A stretch of 23,127 bases of DNA from Chloroflexota bacterium (GCA_016191985.1 JACPVB010000102.1:1-23127), one strand, 5' to 3'; positions 13,022-21,539 are shown, counted from the first letter of the stretch. Numbers and translations are program-made. The notes: generated by a model not told the origin, from the sequence alone.

Positions 13022-13951
13022 TTACAGCCCTCGCGCCTTATTTTCGAGCGGGAGCAATTTGGTGTAGATGATTTCGTGCGTGGGGGTTGGCACACCCACT
13101 GCCCGCCCCATGCGGATGACGGCGCCGGTCTGTTCGTTCAATTCGGAGGGACGGCCTTCCATCATGTCTTTTTGCATCGAGGCCATCACGTCCGGCTGAA
13201 TTTTGTCGATACGCTGCATCGTATCCAAGACGAGGCTTTCGGCAAGCGGGACGCCGCGTGCGCGGGCAATTGCCGCTGTCTCGTTCATGGCGTTGATCAG
13301 CATCTCGCGCATTTCAGGGTTTGCGCGAAACCCACCGATGGGCTGGCCTGTAAACGCACCGATGCCGCTTGTGCCGGAAATAAACACAAATTTTTCCCAC
13401 ATCGCAACATTGATATCCGAGGGCACTTCCACGATGATGCTATTTAACGCGGCAAACATTTCACGCAAAGATTCAACGCGCGCGCTTTTGGAATTGTCCA
13501 ATTCACCAAATGCGATGAAAGGCAGCACTCCCACATGGCGGATATGCCCGGGCGCGGCGACAAAAACACTGATGCGACATAACCCGCCCAGCACATGTTC
13601 GCGCCCAAACGCGGCCAGCAACGTATCCATGTGCTCCATGCCATTCAACAGGGGCAGGATCATCGTCTTCTCACCCACCAGCGGCTGCATCTGCTCGATG
13701 GCGGAATCGAGTTGCCAGGCCTTCGTGGCGAGAATGATCAAATCCACGGGGCCGATGGAGTGCGGCGAATCAGTTGCACGGGCGGGATGCACTACAAAAT
13801 CGCCGCCGATCGAATCGACCCGCAGGCCTGCTTCCGTTATTTTGGCAAGGTGCGCGCCCCGGGCAACGAAAGTGACATCAAGCCCGGCCTGCGCGAGACT
13901 GCCACCAAAGTAGCCGCCTACACCGCCGGAGCCAAAGATCGCTATTTTCAT
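13022..13951 (-). CDS. panE: Ketopantoate reductase family protein (PanE/ApbA)
   Basis: The 309-residue protein has an N-terminal NADP-binding Rossmann fold with GSGGVGGYFGG at about residues 7-17. ILATKAWQ contains the conserved Lys of the family and LLNGMEH the Asn. The C-terminal helical domain has WEKFVFISG and a final RPSELNEQTG, normal for ketopantoate reductases. These reduce 2-dehydropantoate to pantoate in pantothenate/CoA synthesis; related family members act on other 2-oxoacids, so the substrate is not certain. I chose the ATG at 13951 because GGAG lies 6 nt upstream; the frame opens six codons earlier. No other pantothenate gene is adjacent. Confidence 0.85.
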   Translation of the reverse strand: MKIAIFGSGGVGGYFGGSLAQAGLDVTFVARGAHLAKITEAGLRVDSIGGDFVVHPARATDSPHSIGPVDLIILATKAWQLDSAIEQMQPLVGEKTMILPLLNGMEHMDTLLAAFGREHVLGGLCRISVFVAAPGHIRHVGVLPFIAFGELDNSKSARVESLREMFAALNSIIVEVPSDINVAMWEKFVFISGTSGIGAFTGQPIGGFRANPEMREMLINAMNETAAIARARGVPLAESLVLDTMQRIDKIQPDVMASMQKDMMEGRPSELNEQTGAVIRMGRAVGVPTPTHEIIYTKLLPLENKARGL

Positions 13952-14014
13952 GGGGTTCTCCAATTGCATATTGATATAAAATATGAAAATTCAACACAAG
14001 TATATCTTACGCGA

Positions 14015-14020
14015 TACAAT
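14015..14020 (+). promoter_or_regulatory. -10 element with near-leaderless spacing
   Basis: TACAAT lies 9 nt before the ATG at 14030, with no SD between. This resembles the spacing at 6954-6944. Confidence 0.4.
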
Positions 14021-14029
14021 AAATTTATC

Positions 14030-14554
14030 ATGGAAACCTTACCCAAAATACCGATGATTACCACACCCAGGCTTGTGCTGCGTCCGTTCACGATGAATGA
14101 TCGCGATGTTTTATTTGCGATTGTCCAGGAACCCGATATTTTTCGTTATTTTCCAACTCAGGAAGCATGGCCGCTGGAGAAGGTGGAGCGATATATTAAT
14201 TATCAGATCGCACATTGGAAAAAATTCAACTACGGACATTGGGCGGTGGTGATGCGAGAGACAGGCCAGATCATTGGCTGGAATGGGTTGGAATATTTAC
14301 CCGACACAGATGAAACCGAAGTGGGTTATCTGATAAGCATGGCGTTTTGGGGAAATGGCTATGCAACTGAATCGGCAAGCGCGATTGTTAAGTTCGGGAT
14401 AAATAAAATTGGTTTGAAAGAGATCATCGGGTTGACTCACCCGCAGAATTTCGCTTCGCAGCGCGTGTTGGAAAAAAGCGGACTGTCGTTTACGCGGAGC
14501 GCGTTCTATTTCGGGATGGATATGTTCAGGTACGCGATCCAGGCGTCGGTTTAG
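14030..14554 (+). CDS. GNAT acetyltransferase (RimJ/RimL-like)
   Basis: The 174-residue protein is a GNAT-family N-acetyltransferase of the RimJ/RimL type, which transfers acetyl from acetyl-CoA to an amine. It begins TPRLVLRPFTMNDRDVLFAI, typical of this group. The acetyl-CoA site is seen in EVGYLISMAFWGNGYATESASA (motif A, about residues 103-124), followed by LTHPQNFASQRVLEKSGL. The substrate (ribosomal protein N-terminus or a small molecule) is unknown. The frame is open far upstream antisense to the panE-like gene; the ATG at 14030 fits the family start and has TACAAT 9 nt upstream but no SD. A strong terminator follows. Confidence 0.88.
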   Translation: METLPKIPMITTPRLVLRPFTMNDRDVLFAIVQEPDIFRYFPTQEAWPLEKVERYINYQIAHWKKFNYGHWAVVMRETGQIIGWNGLEYLPDTDETEVGYLISMAFWGNGYATESASAIVKFGINKIGLKEIIGLTHPQNFASQRVLEKSGLSFTRSAFYFGMDMFRYAIQASV

Positions 14555-14571
14555 GAAAGAGGCGAAGATTC

Positions 14572-14605
14572 AAAAAGTCGGGCGAATGTCATCGCCCGAC
14601 TTTTT
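14572..14605. terminator. Bidirectional terminator after the acetyltransferase gene
   Basis: A 14-bp stem AAAAAGTCGGGCGA/TCGCCCGACTTTTT with a 6-nt loop and T-runs on both strands. It serves the GNAT gene (+) and the MFS gene (-), which converge here. Confidence 0.9.
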
Positions 14606-14621
14606 TGTCAAATGGATTGCA

Positions 14622-15974
14622 TCAAGCAGGGACGGTATCCGCTTTTGGAAGCGCCTCGTGGTCGGGCAGGATGGCCTCTGCATTGTGGATGGCAGGGACA
14701 AAATACCCAGCGAGGCCAGCGAGAATGCCGCCAAAGCCGCAGAAGAAAATGATCAGGCCCATGCCTGCGCCGGGGCCTGTGCCAACCATCCAGCCAAAGG
14801 TTTGGGATAGACTGCTGCCCGTCAGGCGCATTTGCGGCTCGAGCACAAAGTCGGCCAGGGTGCCTGCAATGATCGGTGAGATGGGATTGGTAAACCAGGC
14901 GATAAGACGACGCGCAGAGAAGACACGTCCTTGCACATCTGGCGCAACTTTGGATTGCCAGATGGCCTGGTTCGAAGCATTGACCAACGGCCCGACGAGC
15001 GCTGCAATGATTACGCCTGTGACCCAGATTGGCAAGCCTCCCACCAAGCCGACAATTGCCATGCCCAGCCCGGAGATCATCCACCCGATTAAGACACCGT
15101 GGACGCGGCGTTTGAATCCACCCCAGGCACTCATGAGAATACCGCCGATCAACCCACCGACTGCACCGGCTGTTTGCACAGAACCAAGTATGAGACTGTC
15201 ATTGGCGGTGCGGGAGAGAACCATCGGGGCTAGCAAGGTAAAGCCAATGCCCGCGAAGAGATTCCCAACGAAAAAGATCATTTGCAGACCGAGCAAACTT
15301 GGGCGCGCAAAGATGTATTTGAAACCGTAGGCGGCCTCTTTCCAGACATTGCCCTTCCCCTGCTCGCCTTCTTCGGTGCGCGGAGGCTGGGGGATGTGGA
15401 CGATCATTAAAGCACCGATGGCAAGTAAAAATGTAGCCACATCAAAGAAAAGGATTCCCGTCAGGCCGATGATGGGAAGCAATGCGCCTGCGAGCAAAGG
15501 TGCAATGACGCCGGGACCTGCTTCGATCAGAGACATCATGCCATTGGCGCGGCCATACTGTTCTTTTGGCACCATGGTGGAAATAGCGGCAGAATAGGCG
15601 GGCCACTGAAATGCCATGCCAAGCCCGTAAATGATGGAAGCAAAGTAGAGATGCCAGAATTCAAGGATGCCAAGCCACTGGAAGATGAGGATCAGCACGG
15701 TGGCAAAACCTGCACCAAGGTCGCTGACCATCATCATCATTTTGCGGTTGTGACGGTCCACCATCACGCCTGCAATCGGCGAGATGAGCAGGAATGGGGT
15801 GATGAAAAAAACCTGCATCAAACCGAGCGCGGTGGCGCTTTCTGTTTTTTGAAACATAAAAATGGTAAGACCGAACTGACTCATGGCGCTGGCAAGCACA
15901 GATACGATCTGTCCGAGCCAGACAATGGTAAAACCGAACATGCCGCTGGGGCGTTTTGTAGAAGTCTCTTCCAT
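14622..15974 (-). CDS. MFS transporter (MefA/enterobactin-exporter-like)
   Basis: The 450-residue protein has about 12 predicted membrane helices. The MFS motif A lies between helices 2 and 3 (GVMVDRHNRKMMMM), and a long cytoplasmic loop with charged residues (about 200-215, PPRTEEGEQGKG) separates the halves. Layout and motif suit drug or siderophore exporters of the MefA/EntS type, driven by proton exchange, but the substrate cannot be told. SD AGGA lies about 9 nt before the ATG at 15974. The gene lies downstream of the SHOCT-module operon on the same strand, separated by 207 bp holding a hairpin repeat, so it may or may not be cotranscribed. Confidence 0.9.
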   Translation of the reverse strand: MEETSTKRPSGMFGFTIVWLGQIVSVLASAMSQFGLTIFMFQKTESATALGLMQVFFITPFLLISPIAGVMVDRHNRKMMMMVSDLGAGFATVLILIFQWLGILEFWHLYFASIIYGLGMAFQWPAYSAAISTMVPKEQYGRANGMMSLIEAGPGVIAPLLAGALLPIIGLTGILFFDVATFLLAIGALMIVHIPQPPRTEEGEQGKGNVWKEAAYGFKYIFARPSLLGLQMIFFVGNLFAGIGFTLLAPMVLSRTANDSLILGSVQTAGAVGGLIGGILMSAWGGFKRRVHGVLIGWMISGLGMAIVGLVGGLPIWVTGVIIAALVGPLVNASNQAIWQSKVAPDVQGRVFSARRLIAWFTNPISPIIAGTLADFVLEPQMRLTGSSLSQTFGWMVGTGPGAGMGLIIFFCGFGGILAGLAGYFVPAIHNAEAILPDHEALPKADTVPA

Positions 15975-16035
15975 GAATTATTTTCCTGTGTTTTTTACTT
16001 CATATTAAACTTTTAAAATTTTCGCAAAGACATTC

Positions 16036-16103
16036 GTAGGGCGGGTTTGAAACCCGCCAAAGCCTGCATTCTCACAAACTGTCAGGCTGAAAGCCTGACC
16101 TAC
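16036..16103. repeat. Modular hairpin repeat with GTAGG...CCTAC ends
   Basis: It starts GTAGG and ends CCTAC. Two perfect hairpins lie inside: GGCGGGTTT-g-AAACCCGCC (16040-16058) and GTCAGGCT-gaa-AGCCTGAC (16081-16099). The design matches 3192-3301, but the stems have different sequences. Confidence 0.65.
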
Positions 16104-16181
16104 TAAAATGCGTTGGTTACAGACCCAGGCTATTGCAGCAATTTATAGAAGTAGAGCATCATCTCTCACTCACCTTTCAAA

Positions 16182-16568
16182 CTATTCAACGAAAATTTCG
16201 ACGTGTTCGCCGTCATCTTCATCCACAACATCTATGATCTTGCCCGTTACGCCCATGCGCAGGGCTTCCATCACGTTGCTCATGTCCACGCCCTGTACTT
16301 CAGGGGCGAAATGAGCGCCGATCTTCAACCCGGCATCCACCAGCGCGAGCGGAATTTGCACGGAGGCCTTCGAACGCCCGGTGCGGACATCCGTCACGCG
16401 GACGCGTAACATGCGCGCGCCGCCCGGCATCCCCGGTGGGCGCGGAGGCTGGGGAATGCCGCGGCGCGTATCGCTCAACGCCGCCAGCAGTTTCGAACCT
16501 TCGTCCGCGCTGATCTTGCCTTCCTCGATCAATTTGAGGATCTTCATTCTCTCTTCGCTGTTTGCCAT
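16182..16568 (-). CDS. Small protein with N-terminal SHOCT-like module
   Basis: The 128-residue soluble protein begins with a SHOCT-like two-helix module, SEERMKILKLIEEGKISADE, running on to about residue 31. A Pro-rich linker follows (38-50), then a C-terminal domain (52-128) ending VVDEDDGEHVEIFVE. The C-terminal domain resembles that of the protein at 17922-18545, which ends HVDDDDGDRVQLFIG after NEVIQAI; here the match is SNVMEAL. No catalytic residues are seen. SD AGGAGA lies 7 nt before the ATG. It is the last gene of the operon, 67 bp after the MFS gene. The shared modules suggest that the operon's proteins bind one another or a common partner. Confidence 0.85.
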   Translation of the reverse strand: MANSEERMKILKLIEEGKISADEGSKLLAALSDTRRGIPQPPRPPGMPGGARMLRVRVTDVRTGRSKASVQIPLALVDAGLKIGAHFAPEVQGVDMSNVMEALRMGVTGKIIDVVDEDDGEHVEIFVE

Positions 16569-16635
16569 GGTTTTGTCTCCTATCTATCTTTGCTTCATTC
16601 AGAATCCAACTTCCAAACGAGCAATTTTATCTGTT

Positions 16636-17919
16636 TTATCCTGTCGCAACGGGCAATTTCTCTTCCACGGGTTCTTCCATCGCAGATTCTTCCGCTGCCT
16701 TCTCTTCAACTTTGGGAAGTTTGAACTTTATCCAAATGGGTATCACGGAAAGCAAGATCACAATTGCAGTAACGGTAAAGGGGAATGTCGGGCCGACGCG
16801 ATCCCACATCTGCGCGCCAATCCACGGGGCGGGCAGGGATACGATTCCCAAACTTGTGCTGAACAAACCAAATGCCATGCCGCGGTTTTTTTCCGGTACC
16901 GCCTTGCTGATGAGCGATTGATAGGCGGGACCTGAAACACCCGCACCCGCGCCAGCCAGCCCCCAGCCTGCGTAATACAGCCACTGATTCCCGGCAGGGA
17001 TATTCACCAACAGGAACAACGCCGCAGACAAAAGCACCATTCCAAGCGCAATTCCCACCCGCTCGCCAACCTTGTCCGAAAGCCAGCCGCCGGGGATGGT
17101 GGTTGCCATCATGACAACGCCAAAAACCGACATGACCCAGCCAATCTGCTGGATGGAAAGTCCGCCAATTTCCTGCATGTAAACAGGGAACAGGTTCCCG
17201 GAGAACTGAAAGGAAATATCACGCAAACCATCCGTGATCAGCATCCAGGTGATGAGTCCACCGGAAAAGACCAGGAAAAACATCGCGCGTAGATTGGTGG
17301 TTAAACCCTTGAAAGTCAACTTGTCTGTTTTGGCGGAGGAGCTTTTTGCAGCCTCACGCGCCATGCTCAAACGCATTAACATGGCAACGAAGTAGAAAAC
17401 CCCTGCCACCAACAGCATCAACTTAAAGCCGTACGCCCCGGCCAGCCAGCCCCCCAGCGGAGGTCCGACCACCGAAACGATCATGAAAATCGCCTGTGAA
17501 ATGCCGAATACTTTTCCGCGATTCTCTTCCGTGGAATGTTCCGCAATGAACGCATCGAAGCTCGGCCCCACAAGCGAACGGGCCACAGCCCCAAATGCCA
17601 CCGCCAGCAAAAGCCACTGCCACGTATCCGCAAGGATGAGCGGGATAAAACCAATCACTCCGAAGACACTGCCAATCGCAATCGCACGCAAACGTCCCAG
17701 CGTATCCGAAACCCAGCCGCCCAAAATTTGCAGCAATAAAGGCACGATCTGTGCCAGGGTAAAAAATAAACCGATCTGCGTAATCGAAGCATCCAAGTCT
17801 TTGAGGTACAGCGGCATCAAAGAATCATACATGCCGCCGCCGATATTCGCGAAGACCATCGCCGTCAAAAACAGGATCAGCAAACCACTCAATAAAGGTC
17901 TCTTTTTAATTGTTTCCAT
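16636..17919 (-). CDS. MFS transporter inside the SHOCT-module operon
   Basis: The 427-residue protein has about 12 predicted membrane helices, with motif A GGWVSDTLGRLRAIA after helix 2 and its second-half copy GGWLSDKVGERVGIA. The C-terminus is an acidic tail, VEEKAAEESAMEEPVEEKLP. It is probably a proton-driven efflux transporter; the substrate is unknown. The start is 2 nt after the stop of the two-helix membrane protein gene, with AGGA just upstream, so translation is likely coupled. Its place between genes with SHOCT-like modules suggests that its expression follows the envelope signal sensed by that operon. Confidence 0.9.
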   Translation of the reverse strand: METIKKRPLLSGLLILFLTAMVFANIGGGMYDSLMPLYLKDLDASITQIGLFFTLAQIVPLLLQILGGWVSDTLGRLRAIAIGSVFGVIGFIPLILADTWQWLLLAVAFGAVARSLVGPSFDAFIAEHSTEENRGKVFGISQAIFMIVSVVGPPLGGWLAGAYGFKLMLLVAGVFYFVAMLMRLSMAREAAKSSSAKTDKLTFKGLTTNLRAMFFLVFSGGLITWMLITDGLRDISFQFSGNLFPVYMQEIGGLSIQQIGWVMSVFGVVMMATTIPGGWLSDKVGERVGIALGMVLLSAALFLLVNIPAGNQWLYYAGWGLAGAGAGVSGPAYQSLISKAVPEKNRGMAFGLFSTSLGIVSLPAPWIGAQMWDRVGPTFPFTVTAIVILLSVIPIWIKFKLPKVEEKAAEESAMEEPVEEKLPVATG

Positions 17920-17921
17920 TT

Positions 17922-18545
17922 TTATCCTATAAAAAGCTGCACTCTGTCGCCATCATCGTCATCCACGTGGATGATCAGCGGCTCGGTCATATTTTTTGCC
18001 ATGCCAATCGCCTGAATCACTTCATTCATGTTCGTGCCTTTCAGCCCGTCGATTCGGCTGCCGAAATTTTTCAGGAACCAGGTGGCAAGACCGAGCGGGA
18101 GTGGAAGCGCAACCGTAATATGTCGCGGGCCATCGTCATCTTTGGCATGAGTGCGGTCCACGTCCACATAAATCCAGCGCGAAGTCCTGCTGCCCGCGCC
18201 CATCACGATGAGTAAAATTCCAAAAAACAGCGGCATGCTCATACAGTAAAACCAGAAGTTGGTGCCGGCATTTTGTTGGATGCCAAACATCGCCCAGGCG
18301 CTCAAGACCGTGAAGATGATGCCGATCCAAAGGAAGGCCTTGGAAAAACGCGAGGCGCGCATCCGCACATGATCGAACTCTGGCGCATCGCTTCTCTCCC
18401 CGCCCACGCTTGGTCCTGCTTCGAGGACCTCCACTTCCTCCCCGGCAGAGTCATCCAACGCGCGCATCAACGTTGCGGCTTCATCCGCGTTGATCTTTCC
18501 ATCCGCAACCATTTGCAAAATCTTTCGGCGTTCCTCCGATGACAT
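17922..18545 (-). CDS. Two-helix membrane protein with N-terminal SHOCT-like module
   Basis: The 207-residue protein has the module SSEERRKILQMVADGKINAD at residues 2-21, continuing to about 30, and an acidic linker (31-58). Two membrane helices (about 68-88 and 96-117) follow, then a C-terminal domain (about 125-207). That domain ends HVDDDDGDRVQLFIG, homologous to the end of the protein at 16182-16568. Both termini would lie on the same side of the membrane, probably the cytoplasm. The start codon overlaps the stop of the DUF4097 gene (TAATG), with GGAGG inside the last codons of that gene. No enzyme motif is seen. The role is unknown; a membrane-bound member of the same sensing complex is inferred. 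Confidence 0.85.
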   Translation of the reverse strand: MSSEERRKILQMVADGKINADEAATLMRALDDSAGEEVEVLEAGPSVGGERSDAPEFDHVRMRASRFSKAFLWIGIIFTVLSAWAMFGIQQNAGTNFWFYCMSMPLFFGILLIVMGAGSRTSRWIYVDVDRTHAKDDDGPRHITVALPLPLGLATWFLKNFGSRIDGLKGTNMNEVIQAIGMAKNMTEPLIIHVDDDDGDRVQLFIG

Positions 18546-19645
18546 TAAGAACCTCCTTCCAATGCGGCCAATAATTGTTCAGCTTCTTCGGCGGTAATCT
18601 TCTTTTCCTGCAACATCTTCAAAATCGTCAATCGTTCTTCATCAGAGACTGGAGATTTGGGCGGCATGGGTACGCCTTTTGGGGCGAAATCCCAATTCCA
18701 GCGTCCCACCTCCAAAAACCCTTTGCCACGGCTGGCGCGTCGTTCCGCTTCGCGTGTTTTATGTTCGATGCGGCGGGCGGCTTCCTCCACCTTGCGTTGA
18801 GCGCGTTGGTTGGCCTGTTCCATGCGGCGCGAGATGCGGTCGCCAAAGCCAGACCAGTCCATGCCCATGCCTGCAAAGTTGCCAAATTCCTCCGCCGATT
18901 CGCCGGCATTCGACTGGTTGCTCACGCGGATGTCGCCACCTGCATTCAGCGTCACTGCGGCGGAGCCATCACCCAATGTAATCACGCGGCTGGTGGCCTC
19001 TTCATCATCTTCAATCCCTTTCCATTCAATATCAATCTCGTCGGCATTGAGCGTAAGGGTTGCATTCGCCTTCGGAGGCATCACCAATAAAATATCGTCA
19101 CCCGCAGTGACAGAATAGGTGTTGCCCGCCTGCGGATTCAAATACATCACCACATCCTCCGCCACATTCGCGCTGACGTTCCCGCGCACATCGCGCAGCG
19201 CCAGATCATCGGCGACGGAAGCGAGGCTCACATTCCCTTCCACGTCGCGGATGGATACATCGCTGTTGGCGCTTTTGATGGACAAATGCCCTTTCGCGCC
19301 GCGCAGGCTAAAGTCCGCCTGAACCGTATCAATCGCAACTGAATTGACATCGCGCAGGGAAAGGTCGCCACCAATTTCCTTCAATTCAAGCTCACCCATC
19401 ACACCGCGAATGGATGCATCGCCGCCGATACTGCTGATAAATACAGAAGCGGCTTTGGGTACTCGCAAAGAAAGATCGTCACTACAGGAAAGATTAACCT
19501 GGTCACCATCCTGGCTGACCTTCATTTCATCATCATCGGCTTTGAGGAGAATGTCATCCCCCTCCCAACCAACGAGGCTTAAGTCGCCGCCAATCGATTC
19601 AATGATAATTTTGGGTGTACGCCCTGCAGAAATGGTTTTAGACAT
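18545..19645 (-). CDS. DUF4097 beta-repeat protein with C-terminal SHOCT-like module
   Basis: The 366-residue protein has a beta-solenoid DUF4097 (putative adhesin) part at about 10-240, with repeats such as SIGGDLSL, SIGGDASIRG and EIGGDLSLRD. A basic coiled-coil-like helix follows at about 275-312 (RRMEQANQRAQRKVEEAARR). The final module, SDEERLTILKMLQEKKITAE (about 333-352), runs on to 363. It has no signal peptide or membrane helix, so it is predicted to be cytoplasmic or membrane-associated. In Firmicutes, YvlB/LiaX proteins combine the same two domains and take part in the envelope-stress response; here the module is at the other end. SD GAGGAG overlaps the end of the upstream regulator gene. 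Confidence 0.88.
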   Translation of the reverse strand: MSKTISAGRTPKIIIESIGGDLSLVGWEGDDILLKADDDEMKVSQDGDQVNLSCSDDLSLRVPKAASVFISSIGGDASIRGVMGELELKEIGGDLSLRDVNSVAIDTVQADFSLRGAKGHLSIKSANSDVSIRDVEGNVSLASVADDLALRDVRGNVSANVAEDVVMYLNPQAGNTYSVTAGDDILLVMPPKANATLTLNADEIDIEWKGIEDDEEATSRVITLGDGSAAVTLNAGGDIRVSNQSNAGESAEEFGNFAGMGMDWSGFGDRISRRMEQANQRAQRKVEEAARRIEHKTREAERRASRGKGFLEVGRWNWDFAPKGVPMPPKSPVSDEERLTILKMLQEKKITAEEAEQLLAALEGGS

Positions 19646-19648
19646 GGT

Positions 19649-20032
19649 CTACTCCTCTTCACCGCGCAAGATGCGCATGGCTTGGTCCGCAGTGATCCTG
19701 CCAGCTTCAAGGTCGGCAATGGCACTGCTTCTTTTTTCAGCGTCAATTTCCAAAGAATCATCCTTGCCAGGCTCATAGCCCAGGGCACGGATGACCTCAT
19801 GCAACCGATTGCGAATGGTTGGGTAGGACAGGTTAAGTTCCTGCTCCATGCGGTTGATCTTGCCTTCACAGCGCACAAACGTAAATACAAATTCCAACTG
19901 GTCGGGAGTCAAATTCGAGAACTGCCCCATTGCAAAATGGCCTTCAATGGAAGTGTCGCAGGATGTGCAGTGCAATCGGGCAACTTCCAATTCAGACTGG
20001 CAGATCGGGCAAATGGTGGGCGCTGGTCGCAT
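19649..20032 (-). CDS. DUF2089 zinc-ribbon/HTH regulator
   Basis: The 127-residue protein belongs to DUF2089. A zinc ribbon is formed by Cys8, Cys11, Cys22 and Cys25 (CPIC...CTSC). A helix-turn-helix-like part follows (about 40-88: LTPDQLEFVFTFVRCEGKIN, then LNLSYPTIRNRLHEVIRALG). The C-terminus carries the short module AIADLEAGRITADQAMRIL, which matches the SHOCT-like modules of three downstream proteins. It is likely the transcription regulator of this operon; the signal and target sites are unknown. SD AGGAG lies 8 nt before the ATG. The next gene starts 3 nt after its stop codon, so the two are coupled. Confidence 0.88.
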   Translation of the reverse strand: MRPAPTICPICQSELEVARLHCTSCDTSIEGHFAMGQFSNLTPDQLEFVFTFVRCEGKINRMEQELNLSYPTIRNRLHEVIRALGYEPGKDDSLEIDAEKRSSAIADLEAGRITADQAMRILRGEEE

Positions 20033-20086
20033 GTTGGTTTCTCCTATGATATGGCAACTTTTTAGGTTATATTTTGTAAAATCGTT

Positions 20087-20326
20087 TTACGATCTGGCTT
20101 TCTGGGCCTTGCCTTGTGAAAACTCCAACTGGTTTGCCTGCAAAGAAACGTCATAACGAGTTTGCAGTTTTTTACCCCTTGCAACCATCCAACCCCCCAA
20201 GGCAGCCAGCAAACGATTATTGTGAAAGGTAATTCGCTTGGCTTTTCGAGCTACTTGAGAATTCACTTCCGCCTGGCTTTTCTCTTTCGCCATATCCAGT
20301 AAATCATCATTGTGAAAATTGTTCAT
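20087..20326 (-). CDS. 79-residue hypothetical protein leading the operon
   Basis: This is a small basic protein without a recognised family. The middle, HNNRLLAALGGWMVARGKKLQTRY (about 36-59), could form one amphipathic or membrane-binding helix followed by a basic patch. GGAG lies 7 nt before the ATG, and a consensus promoter lies 83 nt upstream of the ATG on the same strand. The DUF2089 regulator gene begins 54 bp downstream with no clear terminator between, so it is probably the first gene of the operon. The stop codon lies in a short hairpin, GTAAAA-CGA-TTTTAC. Its role is unknown. Confidence 0.7.
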   Translation of the reverse strand: MNNFHNDDLLDMAKEKSQAEVNSQVARKAKRITFHNNRLLAALGGWMVARGKKLQTRYDVSLQANQLEFSQGKAQKARS

Positions 20327-20408
20327 GGGTACTCTCCATTTTGTAAATCAAAAGGAAAACAAGACGCCAAAAGAAAAAACTCAATATTTTCACTGCATTC
20401 CTAATAAA

Positions 20409-20436
20409 ATTATAGGCACTTTTTCAATTTTGTCAA
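20409..20436 (-). promoter_or_regulatory. Consensus sigma-70 promoter of the SHOCT-module operon
   Basis: TTGACA (20431-20436), a 16-nt spacer and TATAAT (20409-20414) on the minus strand; both hexamers match the consensus fully. The predicted start near 20402 leaves a leader of about 75 nt before the 79-aa gene. Confidence 0.85.
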
Positions 20437-20526
20437 GTATCAGTTTAATATTTTTAACAGTCAATTCAAGATAATTGATTTTATCCTTGAAAATACTGAA
20501 AAATCCCTGTTTTTTGGAGGTTTTCC

Positions 20527-21513
20527 TTGATTCGTTCGCTTTTTTACGCCCCTGGCAAGCCTGTCCGCATCGATATTTCCCCCTCTGAGTTTCCCCGCCT
20601 CCTGCGGGACCGAAGGGGTCTGCTCTGGGTTGACTTTACATCGGAGCCACCTGAAACAGCCCTACCCATTTTGCAAAGTTTTGGGTTTCACCACCTGGCC
20701 ATAGAAGATGCACTGCAACAAACCCACGCACCCAAAATAGACGACTGGGGCGATTACCTTTATATCGTTCTAAATTACATGCACCTGCTAAAAGCCACCG
20801 AACCATGGGATACAGAAATCGACGAATTGGATATCTTCCTTGGGCGGAATTACGTCATTACACATCATGACAATCCCTTGATATCCATAGATGAAACGTG
20901 GAATGCCAGTCAGCGCGACCCACGTTATTCGCAGGATGGCGCGGATCACTTGCTTTACAAGATCATTGATTCCATCGTAATGAATTACATGCCGATCATC
21001 GAAAAAATAGATGAAGAAATAGATATTATCGAAGACCAGGTCTTTGACCGGCCCAGTTCGACGACACTCTCCAGGCTGTTCACACTTAAGCGCGTTCTAT
21101 TGGCCATGCGCCGCATCCTGCTCCCCCAGCGTGAAGTGCTCAACAAAATGGCGCGCGACGATTACCAGGTCATCGACCGCAAGGATCGCATTTTCTTCCG
21201 CGATATCTACGATCACCTCGTCCGCCTGCATGATGTCAACGAAAGTTTGCGCGATCTTGTCGGCGGCGCGCTGGATACCTATCTCTCCGTCATTAACAAT
21301 CGCATGAACGAGGTTATGAAAACCCTTACCATCATCACCACCCTCTTCATGCCGTTGACGTTTGTAACAGGCTTCTTTGGGATGAACTTCTTCGCCGCGA
21401 ATCCACCCTATGGAAACTGGACCCTGCCCACGATCTTTTATGGGACCTTGGGCCTGATGCTGCTGACCCCGGTCATTATGTTCTTCTGGATGCGCCGCCG
21501 TACCTGGGTGTAG
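20527..21513 (+). CDS. corA: CorA-family magnesium/divalent cation transporter
   Basis: The 328-residue protein has the CorA layout: a large cytoplasmic alpha/beta N-terminal domain (1-250), a long stalk helix, and two membrane helices (about 264-284 and 302-321). The family signature GMN is at residues 285-287 in the loop between them, where it forms the pore mouth of the pentamer. The acidic loop after it (PPYGNW) is less charged than in some members. It imports Mg2+, possibly Co2+ or Ni2+. The start codon is TTG at 20527, fixed by GGAGG 6 nt upstream; no ATG fits. It is divergent from the SHOCT-module operon. No terminator is seen before lexA. Confidence 0.95.
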   Translation: MIRSLFYAPGKPVRIDISPSEFPRLLRDRRGLLWVDFTSEPPETALPILQSFGFHHLAIEDALQQTHAPKIDDWGDYLYIVLNYMHLLKATEPWDTEIDELDIFLGRNYVITHHDNPLISIDETWNASQRDPRYSQDGADHLLYKIIDSIVMNYMPIIEKIDEEIDIIEDQVFDRPSSTTLSRLFTLKRVLLAMRRILLPQREVLNKMARDDYQVIDRKDRIFFRDIYDHLVRLHDVNESLRDLVGGALDTYLSVINNRMNEVMKTLTIITTLFMPLTFVTGFFGMNFFAANPPYGNWTLPTIFYGTLGLMLLTPVIMFFWMRRRTWV

Positions 21514-21539
21514 ATGCCAAATTCGACATCATCAAATCC

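Noticed and set aside
12454..13095. 213-aa minus-strand frame across the end of metK
   Set aside because: It runs antisense through metK and its terminator; no domain and no SD.
13595..14029. 145-residue N-terminal extension of the acetyltransferase frame
   Set aside because: It is antisense to the panE-like gene and unlike GNAT N-termini; the ATG at 14030 fits the family start.
14605..15330. 241-aa plus-strand frame in the MFS gene
   Set aside because: Shadow of the 12-helix transporter on the other strand.
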